Origin: Bacteroides faecalis
GTDB lineage: Bacteria > Bacteroidota > Bacteroidia > Bacteroidales > Bacteroidaceae
Reading direction: 5' to 3'
Length of the DNA: 64,000 nt
NCBI RefSeq assembly: GCF_003865075.1
Contig: NZ_BHWB01000003.1
Coordinates: 248,001 to 312,000 of the forward strand
Shown here: piece after piece, positions 54,597 through 63,891 of the stretch
Layout of the letters: every line of letters starts with the position of its first letter
How positions within the stretch are numbered: position 1 is the first letter of the stretch
Translations under genes and position numbers: made by a program
Notes under the pieces: model-generated
What the model saw: only the letters and a program-made list of their open reading frames with translations
What the model was told of the DNA's origin: nothing
Databases searched by the model: none

Positions 54597-54681
54597 AATG
54601 TTTAACTTCAAACCTTTCAATGTTCTGTGATAAACTATTCGATCTTTTTTTTAATCACAAACGAGGTTTGAAACAAACATT
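54597..54681. other. Long interrupted stem-loop in gene-free region
   Basis: Nested arms AATGTTT/AAACATT (54597-54603, 54675-54681), TTCAAACCT/AGGTTTGAA (54607-54615, 54664-54672) and TGTGAT/ATCACA (54626-54631, 54654-54659) give 22 paired positions with small internal loops. It could be a structured RNA or a DNA cruciform; neither strand codes there. Confidence 0.6.
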
Positions 54682-55032
54682 GAGAAGATTATCATGAAAA
54701 ATTTCAATCATTCTTTTAGAAATCCTGTCTACGGAAAGTAAATGAAATCTCTTTTCTGTCATGTCATATTTTACTGTATATCGTTATCAATCTGAGAGAT
54801 ATAATGAAGGAACATATTTATACCACTTTCTATTGTCGTAAAAGATTCAACCCGAAGAATGAGACATACAGAAAAGGAACTAAATCTGCTTCTTCATCAT
54901 AAGTAATTATAACACATATAGATAGAACAAAATATGACGATGAATGAAAATGAAATAGCAATTATCAAATGAATGATTTTAGTATATGTTTTCCTAAAAA
55001 GAAACTATATATAAAACAAATAAAAAAATGAA

Positions 55033-55142
55033 CGGTTAATCCGATAACTTCATACGGTTAATTTAATAACATTATACGATGAATTTAGTAACATTATACG
55101 GTCAATCATATATAAATGAGAGCAGTCAATTCAATACAATTA
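55033..55142. repeat. 22-bp tandem repeat array 2 (three clear, two decayed units)
   Basis: Units of 22 bp start at 55033, 55055 and 55077, with consensus near CGGTTAATTTAATAACATTATA; the units at 55099 and 55121 keep only GGTCAAT or AGTCAAT at the start. The sequence is unrelated to array 1 but has the same period. It ends 48 bp before the stop codon of the DUF1015 gene. Confidence 0.82.
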
Positions 55143-55189
55143 ATAGGATGATTATGATGAACTGACCGCTCGAATTTATAAAAGTTCTC

Positions 55190-56437
55190 TTAGTCTAACT
55201 TATGAATCACTAACCCGGAGCGTAGTTTTGGTTCAAACCAAGTAGTCTTTGGAGGCATGATATTACCAGTATCCGCAATATCCATCAATTGTTTCATTGA
55301 TACTGGATAAAGGGCCAAAGCTACTTTCATTTCACCACTATCTACTCTTTTCTTCAATTCTCCTAAACCACGAATACCACCAACAAAGTCAATGCGTTTA
55401 TCAGAACGGAGATCTTTAATTCCTAGAATTTCATCCAATATCAGGTTAGAAGAAATGGTCACATCAAGTACTCCGATAGGGTCATTGTCATCATAAGTAC
55501 CAGTCTTTGCAGTTAAGCTATACCACTTTCCCTCCAGATAAAGAGAGAAATTGTGTAAACCTGACGGTTTATAAATATCAATTCCCTCCTCTTTCACAAT
55601 AAAGTTTTTCTGTAAAGCTGCCAAAAACTGTTCTGGAGTCAATCCGTTGAGATCTTTCACGACACGGTTATAGTCAATGATAGTTAGTTGATTTGCAGGA
55701 AAGCAAACGGCCATAAAATAGTTATACTCTTCATCCCCACAATGGTTTGCATTCTGCTTCGCTTTTTCGGCACCTACCAATGCAGCAGCTGCAGAACGAT
55801 GATGCCCATCGGCAATATAAAGAGCCGGCATTTTTGCAAATTCAGAAGTGATAGTAGCAATATCTTCATCCTGATCTATAATCCAGAATGAATGACCAAA
55901 ACCATCACCCGGAGCGATAAAGTCATAAACAGGTTTATTAGCTACATATTTCTTAATGATACCATCCAGTTTCACATTATCGGGATAAGCAAAGAAAACA
56001 GGTTCGATATTGGCATTATTCACACGAACATGTTTCATACGGTCTTCTTCTTTGTCACGACGTGTCAGTTCGTGTTTCTTGATAACACCATTCATGTAAT
56101 CAGGTACATAAGCACCGACTACCAGCCCATATTGGGTTTTGCCGTTCATCGTCTGGGCATAGATGTAATAGTTCTCTTTTACATCCTGTACCAGCCAACC
56201 TTTGTCCTGGAAAAGTTGGAAATTCTCAGCAGCTTTTTCATATACACGCTCATCGTGTTCATCCGTACCGACTGGGAAATCTATTTCAGGTTTAATGATA
56301 TGATAAAGGGACTTTTCGTTACCTTCCGCTTCTACGCGGGCTTCTTCGGAGTTCAGTACATCATAAGGACGTGAAGCAACCTGCTCAACCAGGTCTTGTG
56401 GAGGGCGAATGCCTTTGAAAGGTTTAATTATAGCCAT
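55190..56437 (-). CDS. DUF1015 family protein
   Basis: Protein of 415 residues, start at ATG 56437 (MAIIKPFKGIRPP). The family features are IKPFKGIRPPQDLVEQVASR, PYDVLNSEEAR, YIYAQTMNGKTQYGLVVGAY, ADGHHRSAAAALV and MAVCFPANQLTIIDYNRVVK. The HHR segment is like that of ParB-type ATP-dependent enzymes, and free-serine kinase-like activity has been proposed for the fold. It follows serA and serC in the same direction, which supports a link with serine metabolism. Confidence 0.92.
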   Translation of the reverse strand: MAIIKPFKGIRPPQDLVEQVASRPYDVLNSEEARVEAEGNEKSLYHIIKPEIDFPVGTDEHDERVYEKAAENFQLFQDKGWLVQDVKENYYIYAQTMNGKTQYGLVVGAYVPDYMNGVIKKHELTRRDKEEDRMKHVRVNNANIEPVFFAYPDNVKLDGIIKKYVANKPVYDFIAPGDGFGHSFWIIDQDEDIATITSEFAKMPALYIADGHHRSAAAALVGAEKAKQNANHCGDEEYNYFMAVCFPANQLTIIDYNRVVKDLNGLTPEQFLAALQKNFIVKEEGIDIYKPSGLHNFSLYLEGKWYSLTAKTGTYDDNDPIGVLDVTISSNLILDEILGIKDLRSDKRIDFVGGIRGLGELKKRVDSGEMKVALALYPVSMKQLMDIADTGNIMPPKTTWFEPKLRSGLVIHKLD

Positions 56438-56576
56438 GATATTAGGTATTTTATATGAAAAATTAAAAGCCACAGACTTATTGAAAATCTGTGGCTCAAA
56501 TATACTACTTATTTCTATAATAGACGTTTTGTAGTGAACTGTTTTTATTCAAAATACTTACTAATGACTTTGAATA

Positions 56577-57497
56577 TTACTTATTCACTCTGAATTTCTC
56601 GCAACCGTCTTTTAGGAAACCTACGATTTGTTTAGCAGCAGCAATACCTGCATTGATATTTGCTTCGGCTGTCTGTGCACCCATCTTCTTAGGAGTTGAG
56701 AAATAACGTCCTGCAAATTTCTCTGCAAATTCAGCATTAGCAGCAGGCATAATGTCTGTAAGATACTTAAAGTCAGCACGTTCTTCCATCAACTTAATCA
56801 ACTCTGCTTCGTTGATAACTTCCTTACGAGCTGTGTTTACCAACATAGCACCTTTCGGCATATCTTTCAGCAAAGCATAGTTAATAGAGTTTTTAGTTTC
56901 AGCAGTTGCAGGAATATGAAGAGATACTACCTGACAAGTCTTATACAATTCTTCTGCTGAATCAAGTGCTTTTACACCATCTTTTTCGATCACGTCCTTC
57001 GGGCAGAATGCATCATAAGCGTACACTTCCATTCCGAAGCCTTTTGCTACGCGTGCTACATTGCGACCTACGTTTCCGTAAGCATGAATACCCAATTTCT
57101 TACCCATCAATTCAGTACCGGAAGTTCCGTTATAGAAGTTACGAACGGCATAAACCATCATGCCCAAAGCTAATTCAGCTACAGCATTAGAGTTCTGTCC
57201 CGGAGTATTCATCACACATACACCATGGGCAGTAGCAGCTTCCAAATCTACATTATCATATCCCGCACCTGCACGAACAACGATTTTCAATTCTTTGGCT
57301 GCATCCAATACTTCGGCATCAATAATATCACTACGGATAATGATAGCATTAACATCTTTCACTGCGTCCAACAGTTGAGCTTTTTCTGTATATTTTTCCA
57401 GCAAAGCAAGTTCATAACCTGCTGCTTCTATTTCTTTACGAATACCGTCTACAGCAACTTTTGCAAACGGTTTATCAGTAGCTATAAGTATTTTCAT
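56577..57497 (-). CDS. serA: D-3-phosphoglycerate dehydrogenase
   Basis: NAD-dependent 2-hydroxyacid dehydrogenase of 306 residues. It has VVRAGAGYDNVDLEAATAHG, the Rossmann loop AYGNVGRNVARVAKGFG, LHIPATAETKNSI and MLVNTARKEVINE. It is the short form without a C-terminal ACT domain, so serine feedback through ACT is not expected. Being 102 nt downstream of serC, it carries out the first step of serine synthesis from 3-phosphoglycerate. Confidence 0.93.
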   Translation of the reverse strand: MKILIATDKPFAKVAVDGIRKEIEAAGYELALLEKYTEKAQLLDAVKDVNAIIIRSDIIDAEVLDAAKELKIVVRAGAGYDNVDLEAATAHGVCVMNTPGQNSNAVAELALGMMVYAVRNFYNGTSGTELMGKKLGIHAYGNVGRNVARVAKGFGMEVYAYDAFCPKDVIEKDGVKALDSAEELYKTCQVVSLHIPATAETKNSINYALLKDMPKGAMLVNTARKEVINEAELIKLMEERADFKYLTDIMPAANAEFAEKFAGRYFSTPKKMGAQTAEANINAGIAAAKQIVGFLKDGCEKFRVNK

Positions 57498-57599
57498 AAT
57501 CTAATTCTATTTATAAAGACTCACCACAGATTACGCAGACTTCTTCAGATTATTTTATTCAATATCCGGAAATCCACGTAACCTGTGGCGAAAATAATA

Positions 57600-58667
57600 T
57601 TAATGAAGTTTCTCAAATTCCTGCATACAGTCGATCAAAGCCTGTACGCTTTCTTTCGGCATTGCATTGTAGCAAGATGCACGGAAACCACCTACCGAAC
57701 GGTGTCCTTTGATACCTACCATACCTCTTTCTGTAGCAAACTTCATGAAGTCAGCTTCAAGGTCTTTGTATTCAGGCGCCATTACGAAACAGATATTCAT
57801 GCGTGAACGGTCTTCCTTAACAGCAGTGCCTACAAACATTTTGTTACGGTCGATTTCTGCATATAGCATATCAGCCTTTTCGATAGCACGACGTTGCATT
57901 TCTTCTACACCACCTTGTGCTTTGATCCAACGTAAATTCAGCAATGCTGCATAGATAGGTACTACTGGAGGAGTGTTGAACATAGAACCATTGTCAATAT
58001 GTGTCTGATAATTCAACATAGACGGAATGTAACGGGAAACTTTACCTACAGCATCATTCTTTACAATTACAAAAGTAAGACCTGCAGGAGCCAAGTTCTT
58101 CTGTGCACCACCATAGATACAGATATATTTAGAAACGTCAATCGGACGTGAGAAAATATCAGAAGACATATCAGCTACCATAGGAACAGGAGAGTCAAGA
58201 TCACTCTTCAACTCAGTACCGTAAATAGTGTTATTAGTGGTAATATGGAAATAATCTGCGTCTGCCGGAACTGTATAATCTTTTGGAATGTATGTATAAG
58301 TGGCTTCAGCAGAAGAGGCAACTTCGACAACCTCTCCGAATCCTTTCGCTTCTTTCATTGCTTTCTTAGCCCAAACACCAGTGTTCAAGTAAGCAGCTTT
58401 CTTTTCAAGAAAGTTGAAAGGCACCATGCAGAACTCCATACTAGCTCCTCCACCCAAGAACAATACCGAATAACCTTCGGGGATATTAAGTAATTCCTTG
58501 AATAAGGCCACTGCTTCATCAACCACAGGTTGGAAGTCTTTGGCGCGGTGGCTGATTTCCATCAGAGAGAGACCAGAGCCGTTGAAATCTAAAATAGCCT
58601 TCGCTGTATCCTCTATCACCTCACGCGGAAGAATGGAAGGTCCTGCATTGAAATTATGCTTTTTCAT
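57600..58667 (-). CDS. serC: Phosphoserine aminotransferase
   Basis: PLP enzyme of 355 residues that makes phosphoserine from 3-phosphohydroxypyruvate and glutamate. It begins [20 protein letters not shown], has [19 protein letters not shown] and the Schiff-base lysine in [18 protein letters not shown] (near residue 190), and ends [20 protein letters not shown]. First gene of the leftward serC-serA-DUF1015 cluster. A TAAATTCG sequence at 58721-58728 on the minus strand is a possible off-consensus -7 box. Confidence 0.97.
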   Translation of the reverse strand: MKKHNFNAGPSILPREVIEDTAKAILDFNGSGLSLMEISHRAKDFQPVVDEAVALFKELLNIPEGYSVLFLGGGASMEFCMVPFNFLEKKAAYLNTGVWAKKAMKEAKGFGEVVEVASSAEATYTYIPKDYTVPADADYFHITTNNTIYGTELKSDLDSPVPMVADMSSDIFSRPIDVSKYICIYGGAQKNLAPAGLTFVIVKNDAVGKVSRYIPSMLNYQTHIDNGSMFNTPPVVPIYAALLNLRWIKAQGGVEEMQRRAIEKADMLYAEIDRNKMFVGTAVKEDRSRMNICFVMAPEYKDLEADFMKFATERGMVGIKGHRSVGGFRASCYNAMPKESVQALIDCMQEFEKLH

Positions 58668-59244
58668 TTGAAGTTTGTTTTTGGTTTAACAATTTCGTTA
58701 GTTTATGTCGTTAGACCCTGCGAATTTACGAATTAATTTCCGCCACACAAATCTTTCCTTATAAAAATACTGTTTTAAAGCAGATTTCTCTTTCTTTTTA
58801 TTGGTTTATACAGGATATATACACCATATTGTTATCTATACATATCAAGTTAGGGATTTTAGACGAAAATAAAAACTTGCTAGAAATATTGATATGAAAA
58901 GGCTTTTGATATAATTATAAAAAGAAGATTGAGGAATATTAAGATTCGGATAATGACTCAAAAATACCGATCTCTCAAATTACTCCATTCTCACTAATGC
59001 CTAAAATTACAAAATCTCTGCCTAAAAGTATATATTTAGACTTAATATATCTCCTATTAAAAGATACATATATTTCTACGGAACTAGCGTTCCCCAAAAA
59101 TATGATACTATTTTTGACAACCTTCTAATAATATAACAACATATAAAAACGTCATATTAGTGTAAGTTCAATAACCAACCCATATAACGTTTAAACACCT
59201 CATCAATTACGAGGCAAATCCCAAAAGCATTTATTACCTCTTTT
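58668..59244. other. 577-bp AT-rich stretch without a gene
   Basis: Lies between the start of serC and the end of the RNA-helicase gene. I see only short A/T-rich repeats (for example TGCCTAAAA at 58998 and 59019) and a small GGAAC/GTTCC palindrome near 59081. No ORF, RNA gene or clear terminator could be supported. Confidence 0.5.
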
Positions 59245-60579
59245 TTATTTGGCTTCTTCAATAATGGTTTTCATTCCTTTGATCTTCTCGCCTTGAATAA
59301 GATTTAATAATTGCTTCACCTTAGTACGACGAATTGCCACAAACGAATAATGTTCTTTCACATCAATGGCTCCAACATCTTCGCGACTTAGATTACCTTT
59401 TTTATATAAGAATCCGGCAATATCGATTCGGCTCAATTTTTCTTTCTTTCCTTTACCTATATATATAGTAGCCCAAACCGATTTCGGAGGACGAGGAGGA
59501 GACTCCGGTAATACTACCGTTTCTATGTCTTGCGAAATATAGGATGGCAATTTCTCTTCTTCATTAAGAATCAGATATGAAGTACCTGTTGCATCCCAAC
59601 GGGCAGTACGACCATTGCGATGTGTAAACGCTTCTTCATTCACAGGCAAATGATAATGAATGATATGCTCAATTTCAGGTATATCAAGTCCACGTGCTGC
59701 AAGATCGGTAGAAATCAGAACATGACAACTGCCGTTACGGAATTTATATAATGCACGTTCCCGGTCGGGCTGTTCCATTCCTCCATGAAAACGTTCAGTA
59801 GACAATTTTTTCTCTGCCAATAATTTATGTACACGATCTACAGCATCCCGATGATTGCAAAAAACAATACTCGAACTACTGCCCAATGTACAAAGCAGAT
59901 TATAAAGCGTATCTACTTTATCTTTCGAAGGAGATATTACCTTCATCAAAGTCAAACGAGAATCTCGCTCCTCAGAAGTTTCCGGAAGGAAATTCAATTT
60001 AACCGTTCGGTTTAATCCTGTAAATTGAGGGATCTCTTCAGCATCAGTAGCAGACAAAAGAATCCGTTTCTTTAATCCCGGTAGTTGATTGATAATCTCT
60101 GCCATTTCATCATGAAAACCGAACTCCAACGATTTATCAAATTCATCGATAACCAATGTATGGATAGTTTCTGGATTGAAATTTCCTTTTGATAAATGAT
60201 CAGTGATACGTCCCGGTGTACCTATAATAATAGCAGGATGATTACCTGCAATACTTTTCTTCTCTTCAGCAATAGGATGTCCACCATAGCAGCAACAAGT
60301 CTTCCAGGAAGTATCCATTGATTTGAAAACAGTATCTATCTGCAAAGCTAACTCACGTGAAGGAACAAGAATCAACACCTGTACACTGTTATCACCCGAT
60401 TTCAGAGTGAGCAACAAAGGTAACAGATATGCCAAAGTCTTGCCTGAACCTGTCGGCGACAAGAGAATCACATCTTTCTTGCCCATAGCTTGTTCAAGAG
60501 ATGCTTCCTGCATCGGATTCAGCGCCTCAATATTCAAATTACGAAGGGCTGACTCTATTATTTCATTATTCTGTAACAT
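59245..60579 (-). CDS. DEAD-box RNA helicase with DbpA-type RNA-binding domain
   Basis: RNA helicase of 444 residues. Motifs: the Q motif LNPMQEASLEQ, Walker A SPTGSGKT, PSRELALQ, GTPGRI, DEFD in place of DEAD, SATDAEE, FCNHRDAVDRVH, DLAARGLDIPEI and HRNGRTARWDATG, where most relatives have HRIGRTGRAG. A C-terminal domain (SRIDIAGFLYKKGNLSREDV; HYSFVAIRRTKVKQLLNLIQ) matches the DbpA RNA-binding fold that targets 23S rRNA hairpin 92, so a role in 50S assembly is likely. A promoter box ends 5 nt before the start. Confidence 0.92.
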   Translation of the reverse strand: MLQNNEIIESALRNLNIEALNPMQEASLEQAMGKKDVILLSPTGSGKTLAYLLPLLLTLKSGDNSVQVLILVPSRELALQIDTVFKSMDTSWKTCCCYGGHPIAEEKKSIAGNHPAIIIGTPGRITDHLSKGNFNPETIHTLVIDEFDKSLEFGFHDEMAEIINQLPGLKKRILLSATDAEEIPQFTGLNRTVKLNFLPETSEERDSRLTLMKVISPSKDKVDTLYNLLCTLGSSSSIVFCNHRDAVDRVHKLLAEKKLSTERFHGGMEQPDRERALYKFRNGSCHVLISTDLAARGLDIPEIEHIIHYHLPVNEEAFTHRNGRTARWDATGTSYLILNEEEKLPSYISQDIETVVLPESPPRPPKSVWATIYIGKGKKEKLSRIDIAGFLYKKGNLSREDVGAIDVKEHYSFVAIRRTKVKQLLNLIQGEKIKGMKTIIEEAK

Positions 60580-60584
60580 GAAAA

Positions 60585-60592
60585 CAAAGATA
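60585..60592 (-). promoter_or_regulatory. -7 box immediately before the RNA-helicase gene
   Basis: TATCTTTG on the minus strand ends 5 nt before ATG 60579, again predicting a near-leaderless mRNA. Confidence 0.6.
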
Positions 60593-60619
60593 TGAAAAGA
60601 AATGAAGAATGAAAGTAAA

Positions 60620-60802
60620 TTATGATATTTTAGCCATGCCTGTTAATATGTAACGACCTTTTAAATCATGTTCCTTCATATAAATTACAACCTCCGCCCG
60701 GCAGGCTGATACCAAGGCATATCCTGTAAGATTCTCATTGATAGCTTTGGTAAACGAATATTCTGTGTCATTGTGGATAAAAGATATACGGTGATATTCC
60801 AT
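60620..60802 (-). CDS. Small protein of 60 residues, unknown
   Basis: I do not recognise this small frame (MEYHRISFIHNDTEYSF to LKGRYILTGMAKIS). It is mixed alpha/beta in look, without a signal or membrane segment. A minus-strand TACATTTG box about 35 nt upstream supports expression, and it lies in the same direction as the helicase gene, which begins 40 nt downstream. Small size keeps confidence moderate. Confidence 0.55.
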   Translation of the reverse strand: MEYHRISFIHNDTEYSFTKAINENLTGYALVSACRAEVVIYMKEHDLKGRYILTGMAKIS

Positions 60803-60929
60803 AACATAATGTATTTAAAAGATCAATATTGGTGTCAAATGTACAAAAATAATAGATAATATTAATAAAGAACAGGAAACTATATTTGGAATCCATATGA
60901 AATTTATCAATTAGAAATGAAAGCGAAAA

Positions 60930-60983
60930 GCAAAAAAATAAACGGGAAATCTGAAAGACATGATTGTCTTTTTCAGATTTCCC
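60930..60983 (-). terminator. Terminator of the nqr operon
   Basis: GGGAAATCTGAAAGACA (60944-60960) pairs with the complement at 60965-60983 (two extra T), and on the minus strand a run of seven T follows. It lies about 200 nt past nqrF; nothing else is seen in the gap 60984-61186. Confidence 0.8.
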
Positions 60984-61186
60984 ATTAGTCTTATATGCTA
61001 TATTTCTGATGAATATTCACTCAGGAAAATAGACTCTTTTATTCTAAAACTGTTCTTTCCATATTACAGTACATACTTCGTTTCTAAAACGATGCCTCAA
61101 GTATTTTTAATTCAACTCTCAACTTACATACTAAAAGCAGCAAAGAACTATTTTTGAAGTTTTACAAGTTCAGGCTTGTTCGAATA

Positions 61187-62461
61187 TTATCCTCCGAAGT
61201 TATCGAACATCAAGTTCTGTGCCGGAACGCCCAGATCGTCAAGCATCTTCTCAACAGCTTTGGACATCGGACCAGGACCACACATATAATATTCAATATC
61301 TTCCGGTGCTTCGTGATTCTTCAAATATGTCTCATAAATTACATTATGAACAAATCCCGGAGTATATTTCACACCTTCTGCATCAGCTGCAGGATCCGGA
61401 CGGTCTAGTGCCAGATGGAATGTGAAGTTCGGGAAGTCTCTTTCAAGCTGCAAGAAGTCTTCTAAATAGAATACCTCGTTCAAAGCACGTGCACCATAAA
61501 AATAAGACATTTTACGATCCGTAATATGCAATGTCTTCGTCAAGTGCATGATTTGTGCACGCAACGGAGCCATACCGGCACCACCACCAATCCACATCAT
61601 TTCTTTCTTAGAATCTAAGATTGGATGGAAATCTCCGTAAGGACCACTCATAATCACCTTGTCACCCGGTTTCAGGGTAAAGATGTATGAAGAAGCGATA
61701 CCCGCGGGTACATCCATAAATCCAGGACCTTGATCTTTCGGTTTAAACGGTGGAGTAGCAATACGTACTGTCAGCATAATACGGTCACCTTCTGCCGGGT
61801 AGTTAGCCATAGAATAAGCACGAATTGTTTCTTCGTTGTTTGTACACTTCAGACCAAACAGACCGAATTTCTCCCAAGCCGGCAAATATTCCTCACCGAT
61901 CAGACTCTTATCAATGTCTTTATTGTAATCCATTGTATATTTAGGGATCTTGATCTGTGCATAAGATCCTGGGATAAAGTCCATATGCTCGCCCTTAGGC
62001 AGTGCAACAATGAATTCCTTGATAAATGTAGCAACGTTCTTGTTAGAGATAACTTCGCACTCCCACTCTTTTACGCCAAGTACAGATTCATCAATCTTAA
62101 TAGCCATATCGCCTTTCACCTTTACCTGGCAACCCAGACGCCAGTGGTCTTGTTGCTGTTTGCGACTGAAATGAGGGACTTCAGAAGGCAAAATTTCTCC
62201 ACCACCTTCAAGTACCTGACATTTACACTGACCACAAGAACCCTTACCACCACAAGCGGATGACAAGAATATTCCGTTTACAGACAGTGTGTTCAGCAAA
62301 GTAGAGCCGGAAGCTACTTCCAGTTCTTTTTCGCCATTAATTGTAAGTTTCACGTCTCCTGAAGGTACCAAGAATTTCTTGGAAACCAACAAGATGATAA
62401 CAAGCAGCAGAATAACCACAAGGAATACCCCAATGCTCGCTAATATTAAATTCATATCCAT
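61187..62461 (-). CDS. nqrF: Na+-translocating NADH:quinone reductase subunit F
   Basis: NADH-oxidising subunit of the sodium pump, 424 residues. One N-terminal helix (LASIGVFLVVILLLVIILLV), a 2Fe-2S ferredoxin domain (ACGGKGSCGQCKCQV), an FAD-binding domain with RAYSMANYPAEGD and an NADH domain (MWIGGGAGMAPLRAQ; YYMCGPGPMSKAV). Electrons pass from NADH through FAD and the cluster to NqrC/B. Last gene of the nqr operon, 18 nt after nqrE. Confidence 0.98.
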   Translation of the reverse strand: MDMNLILASIGVFLVVILLLVIILLVSKKFLVPSGDVKLTINGEKELEVASGSTLLNTLSVNGIFLSSACGGKGSCGQCKCQVLEGGGEILPSEVPHFSRKQQQDHWRLGCQVKVKGDMAIKIDESVLGVKEWECEVISNKNVATFIKEFIVALPKGEHMDFIPGSYAQIKIPKYTMDYNKDIDKSLIGEEYLPAWEKFGLFGLKCTNNEETIRAYSMANYPAEGDRIMLTVRIATPPFKPKDQGPGFMDVPAGIASSYIFTLKPGDKVIMSGPYGDFHPILDSKKEMMWIGGGAGMAPLRAQIMHLTKTLHITDRKMSYFYGARALNEVFYLEDFLQLERDFPNFTFHLALDRPDPAADAEGVKYTPGFVHNVIYETYLKNHEAPEDIEYYMCGPGPMSKAVEKMLDDLGVPAQNLMFDNFGG

Positions 62462-62479
62462 TGTTTATTCCTTTCTTTA

Positions 62480-63106
62480 TTAGATGTTCAAACCAGAGAA
62501 ACACATAAATGCGATGGCCATCAAACCTACTGTGATAAATGTGATACCCAAGCCTTTCAAAGGAGCAGGTACATCAGAGTAAGCCATTTTCTCACGGATA
62601 GCAGCCAAACCAACAATAGCCAGCAACCAACCGATACCTGAACCCAGTGCGTAAGAGAGTGCATCCCAAATGTCACCAATATATTTCGGATCGCTCGGAG
62701 CCAGGTTGATACGCTGTTGCATGAACAGCGAAGCACCCATGATGGCACAGTTTACAGCAATCAACGGCAAGAAGATACCGAGCGAAGCATACAGCGACGG
62801 GCTGAAGCGCTCTACCACCATCTCTACCAATTGCACGATACCGGCAATAACGGCAATGAAAAGAATAAAACTCAAGAAACTAAGATCAACACCTTCGATG
62901 ATAGCGTTAGCTGCCAACACCTTAGTTTGCAATAAGTAATTGACTGGAAGAGTAACGATCAACACGAAAGTTACAGCAATACCTAGTCCTACGGCAGTCT
63001 TCACATTCTTCGATACAGCCAAGTATGAGCACATACCCAAGAAGAATGCGAATATCATGTTGTCCACAAAGATGGAGCGGACGAATAAACTTAATAAATG
63101 TTCCAT
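62480..63106 (-). CDS. nqrE: Na+-translocating NADH:quinone reductase subunit E
   Basis: Membrane subunit of 208 residues with six helices. Signature stretches: [20 protein letters not shown] with a conserved Cys, [20 protein letters not shown], and [20 protein letters not shown] with the second conserved Cys, which help coordinate the membrane-embedded Fe centre. Situated 128 nt after nqrD and 18 nt before nqrF. Confidence 0.97.
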   Translation of the reverse strand: MEHLLSLFVRSIFVDNMIFAFFLGMCSYLAVSKNVKTAVGLGIAVTFVLIVTLPVNYLLQTKVLAANAIIEGVDLSFLSFILFIAVIAGIVQLVEMVVERFSPSLYASLGIFLPLIAVNCAIMGASLFMQQRINLAPSDPKYIGDIWDALSYALGSGIGWLLAIVGLAAIREKMAYSDVPAPLKGLGITFITVGLMAIAFMCFSGLNI

Positions 63107-63234
63107 ATCTTTAAATTAAGAATTAAGAAAGAAGAAGTCAGATTGAAGAAAGCACTACGAACAGTAACATAAAAGTGTACACACTGCGCAGTCCCAATTC
63201 TTCGTTCCTCATTTTTCATTCTTCATTTATATTA

Positions 63235-63870
63235 TTACTTTTCTTGCAGTTCTTTGTGACGTGCACGTTGATACCAGATAATGCAAGCTACGATAATCAA
63301 TGCCATCGGCGGCATCAACATCAGACCATTGTTTACGTATCCAGTTTTCTGAATCGGTTCATAGTTCAAGATGTTGAAACCAAGCAATGTTCCCGAGCCA
63401 AACAGTTCGCGGAAGAAAGCTACGATTACCAAAATTTTTGCATATCCCAAACCGTTACCCACACCGTCAAGGAATGATTCCCAAGGGCCGTTTTGCATAG
63501 CAAATGCCTCTAAACGTCCCATCAAGATACAGTTTGTGATGATCAAACCTACGTAAACAGAAAGCTGTACACTTACATCATAAGCAAATGCTTTCAGGAT
63601 TTCACTTACGATAGTTACCAAAGCTGCTACAACCACCAACTGAACGATGATACGTATACGGTTAGGAATGGTTTTGCGCAACAGTGAAATAACGACGTTA
63701 GAGAATGCAGTAATCACTGTTACTGAAAGTCCCATCACGATAGCAGGTTCCAGTTTAGCGGTTACAGCAAGTGCCGAACAGATACCCAACACCTGTACGG
63801 TTACCGGATTATCCATTCCCAGCGGAGCAGAGAATACTTCTTTATTTCTCTTTGAAAACAACTGTCCCAT
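63235..63870 (-). CDS. nqrD: Na+-translocating NADH:quinone reductase subunit D
   Basis: Membrane subunit of 211 residues with six helices: [40 protein letters not shown] (conserved Cys) and [19 protein letters not shown]. With NqrE it surrounds the Fe centre of the pump. A strong Shine-Dalgarno (AAAGGAGGAG) lies about 10 nt upstream, unusual in Bacteroides. Confidence 0.97.
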   Translation of the reverse strand: MGQLFSKRNKEVFSAPLGMDNPVTVQVLGICSALAVTAKLEPAIVMGLSVTVITAFSNVVISLLRKTIPNRIRIIVQLVVVAALVTIVSEILKAFAYDVSVQLSVYVGLIITNCILMGRLEAFAMQNGPWESFLDGVGNGLGYAKILVIVAFFRELFGSGTLLGFNILNYEPIQKTGYVNNGLMLMPPMALIIVACIIWYQRARHKELQEK

Positions 63871-63891
63871 ATTCTTATTTCTCCTCCTTTA

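Noticed and set aside
54346..55142. CRISPR array
   Set aside because: Units are contiguous without spacers, only 22 bp, and diverged; no cas genes in the window.
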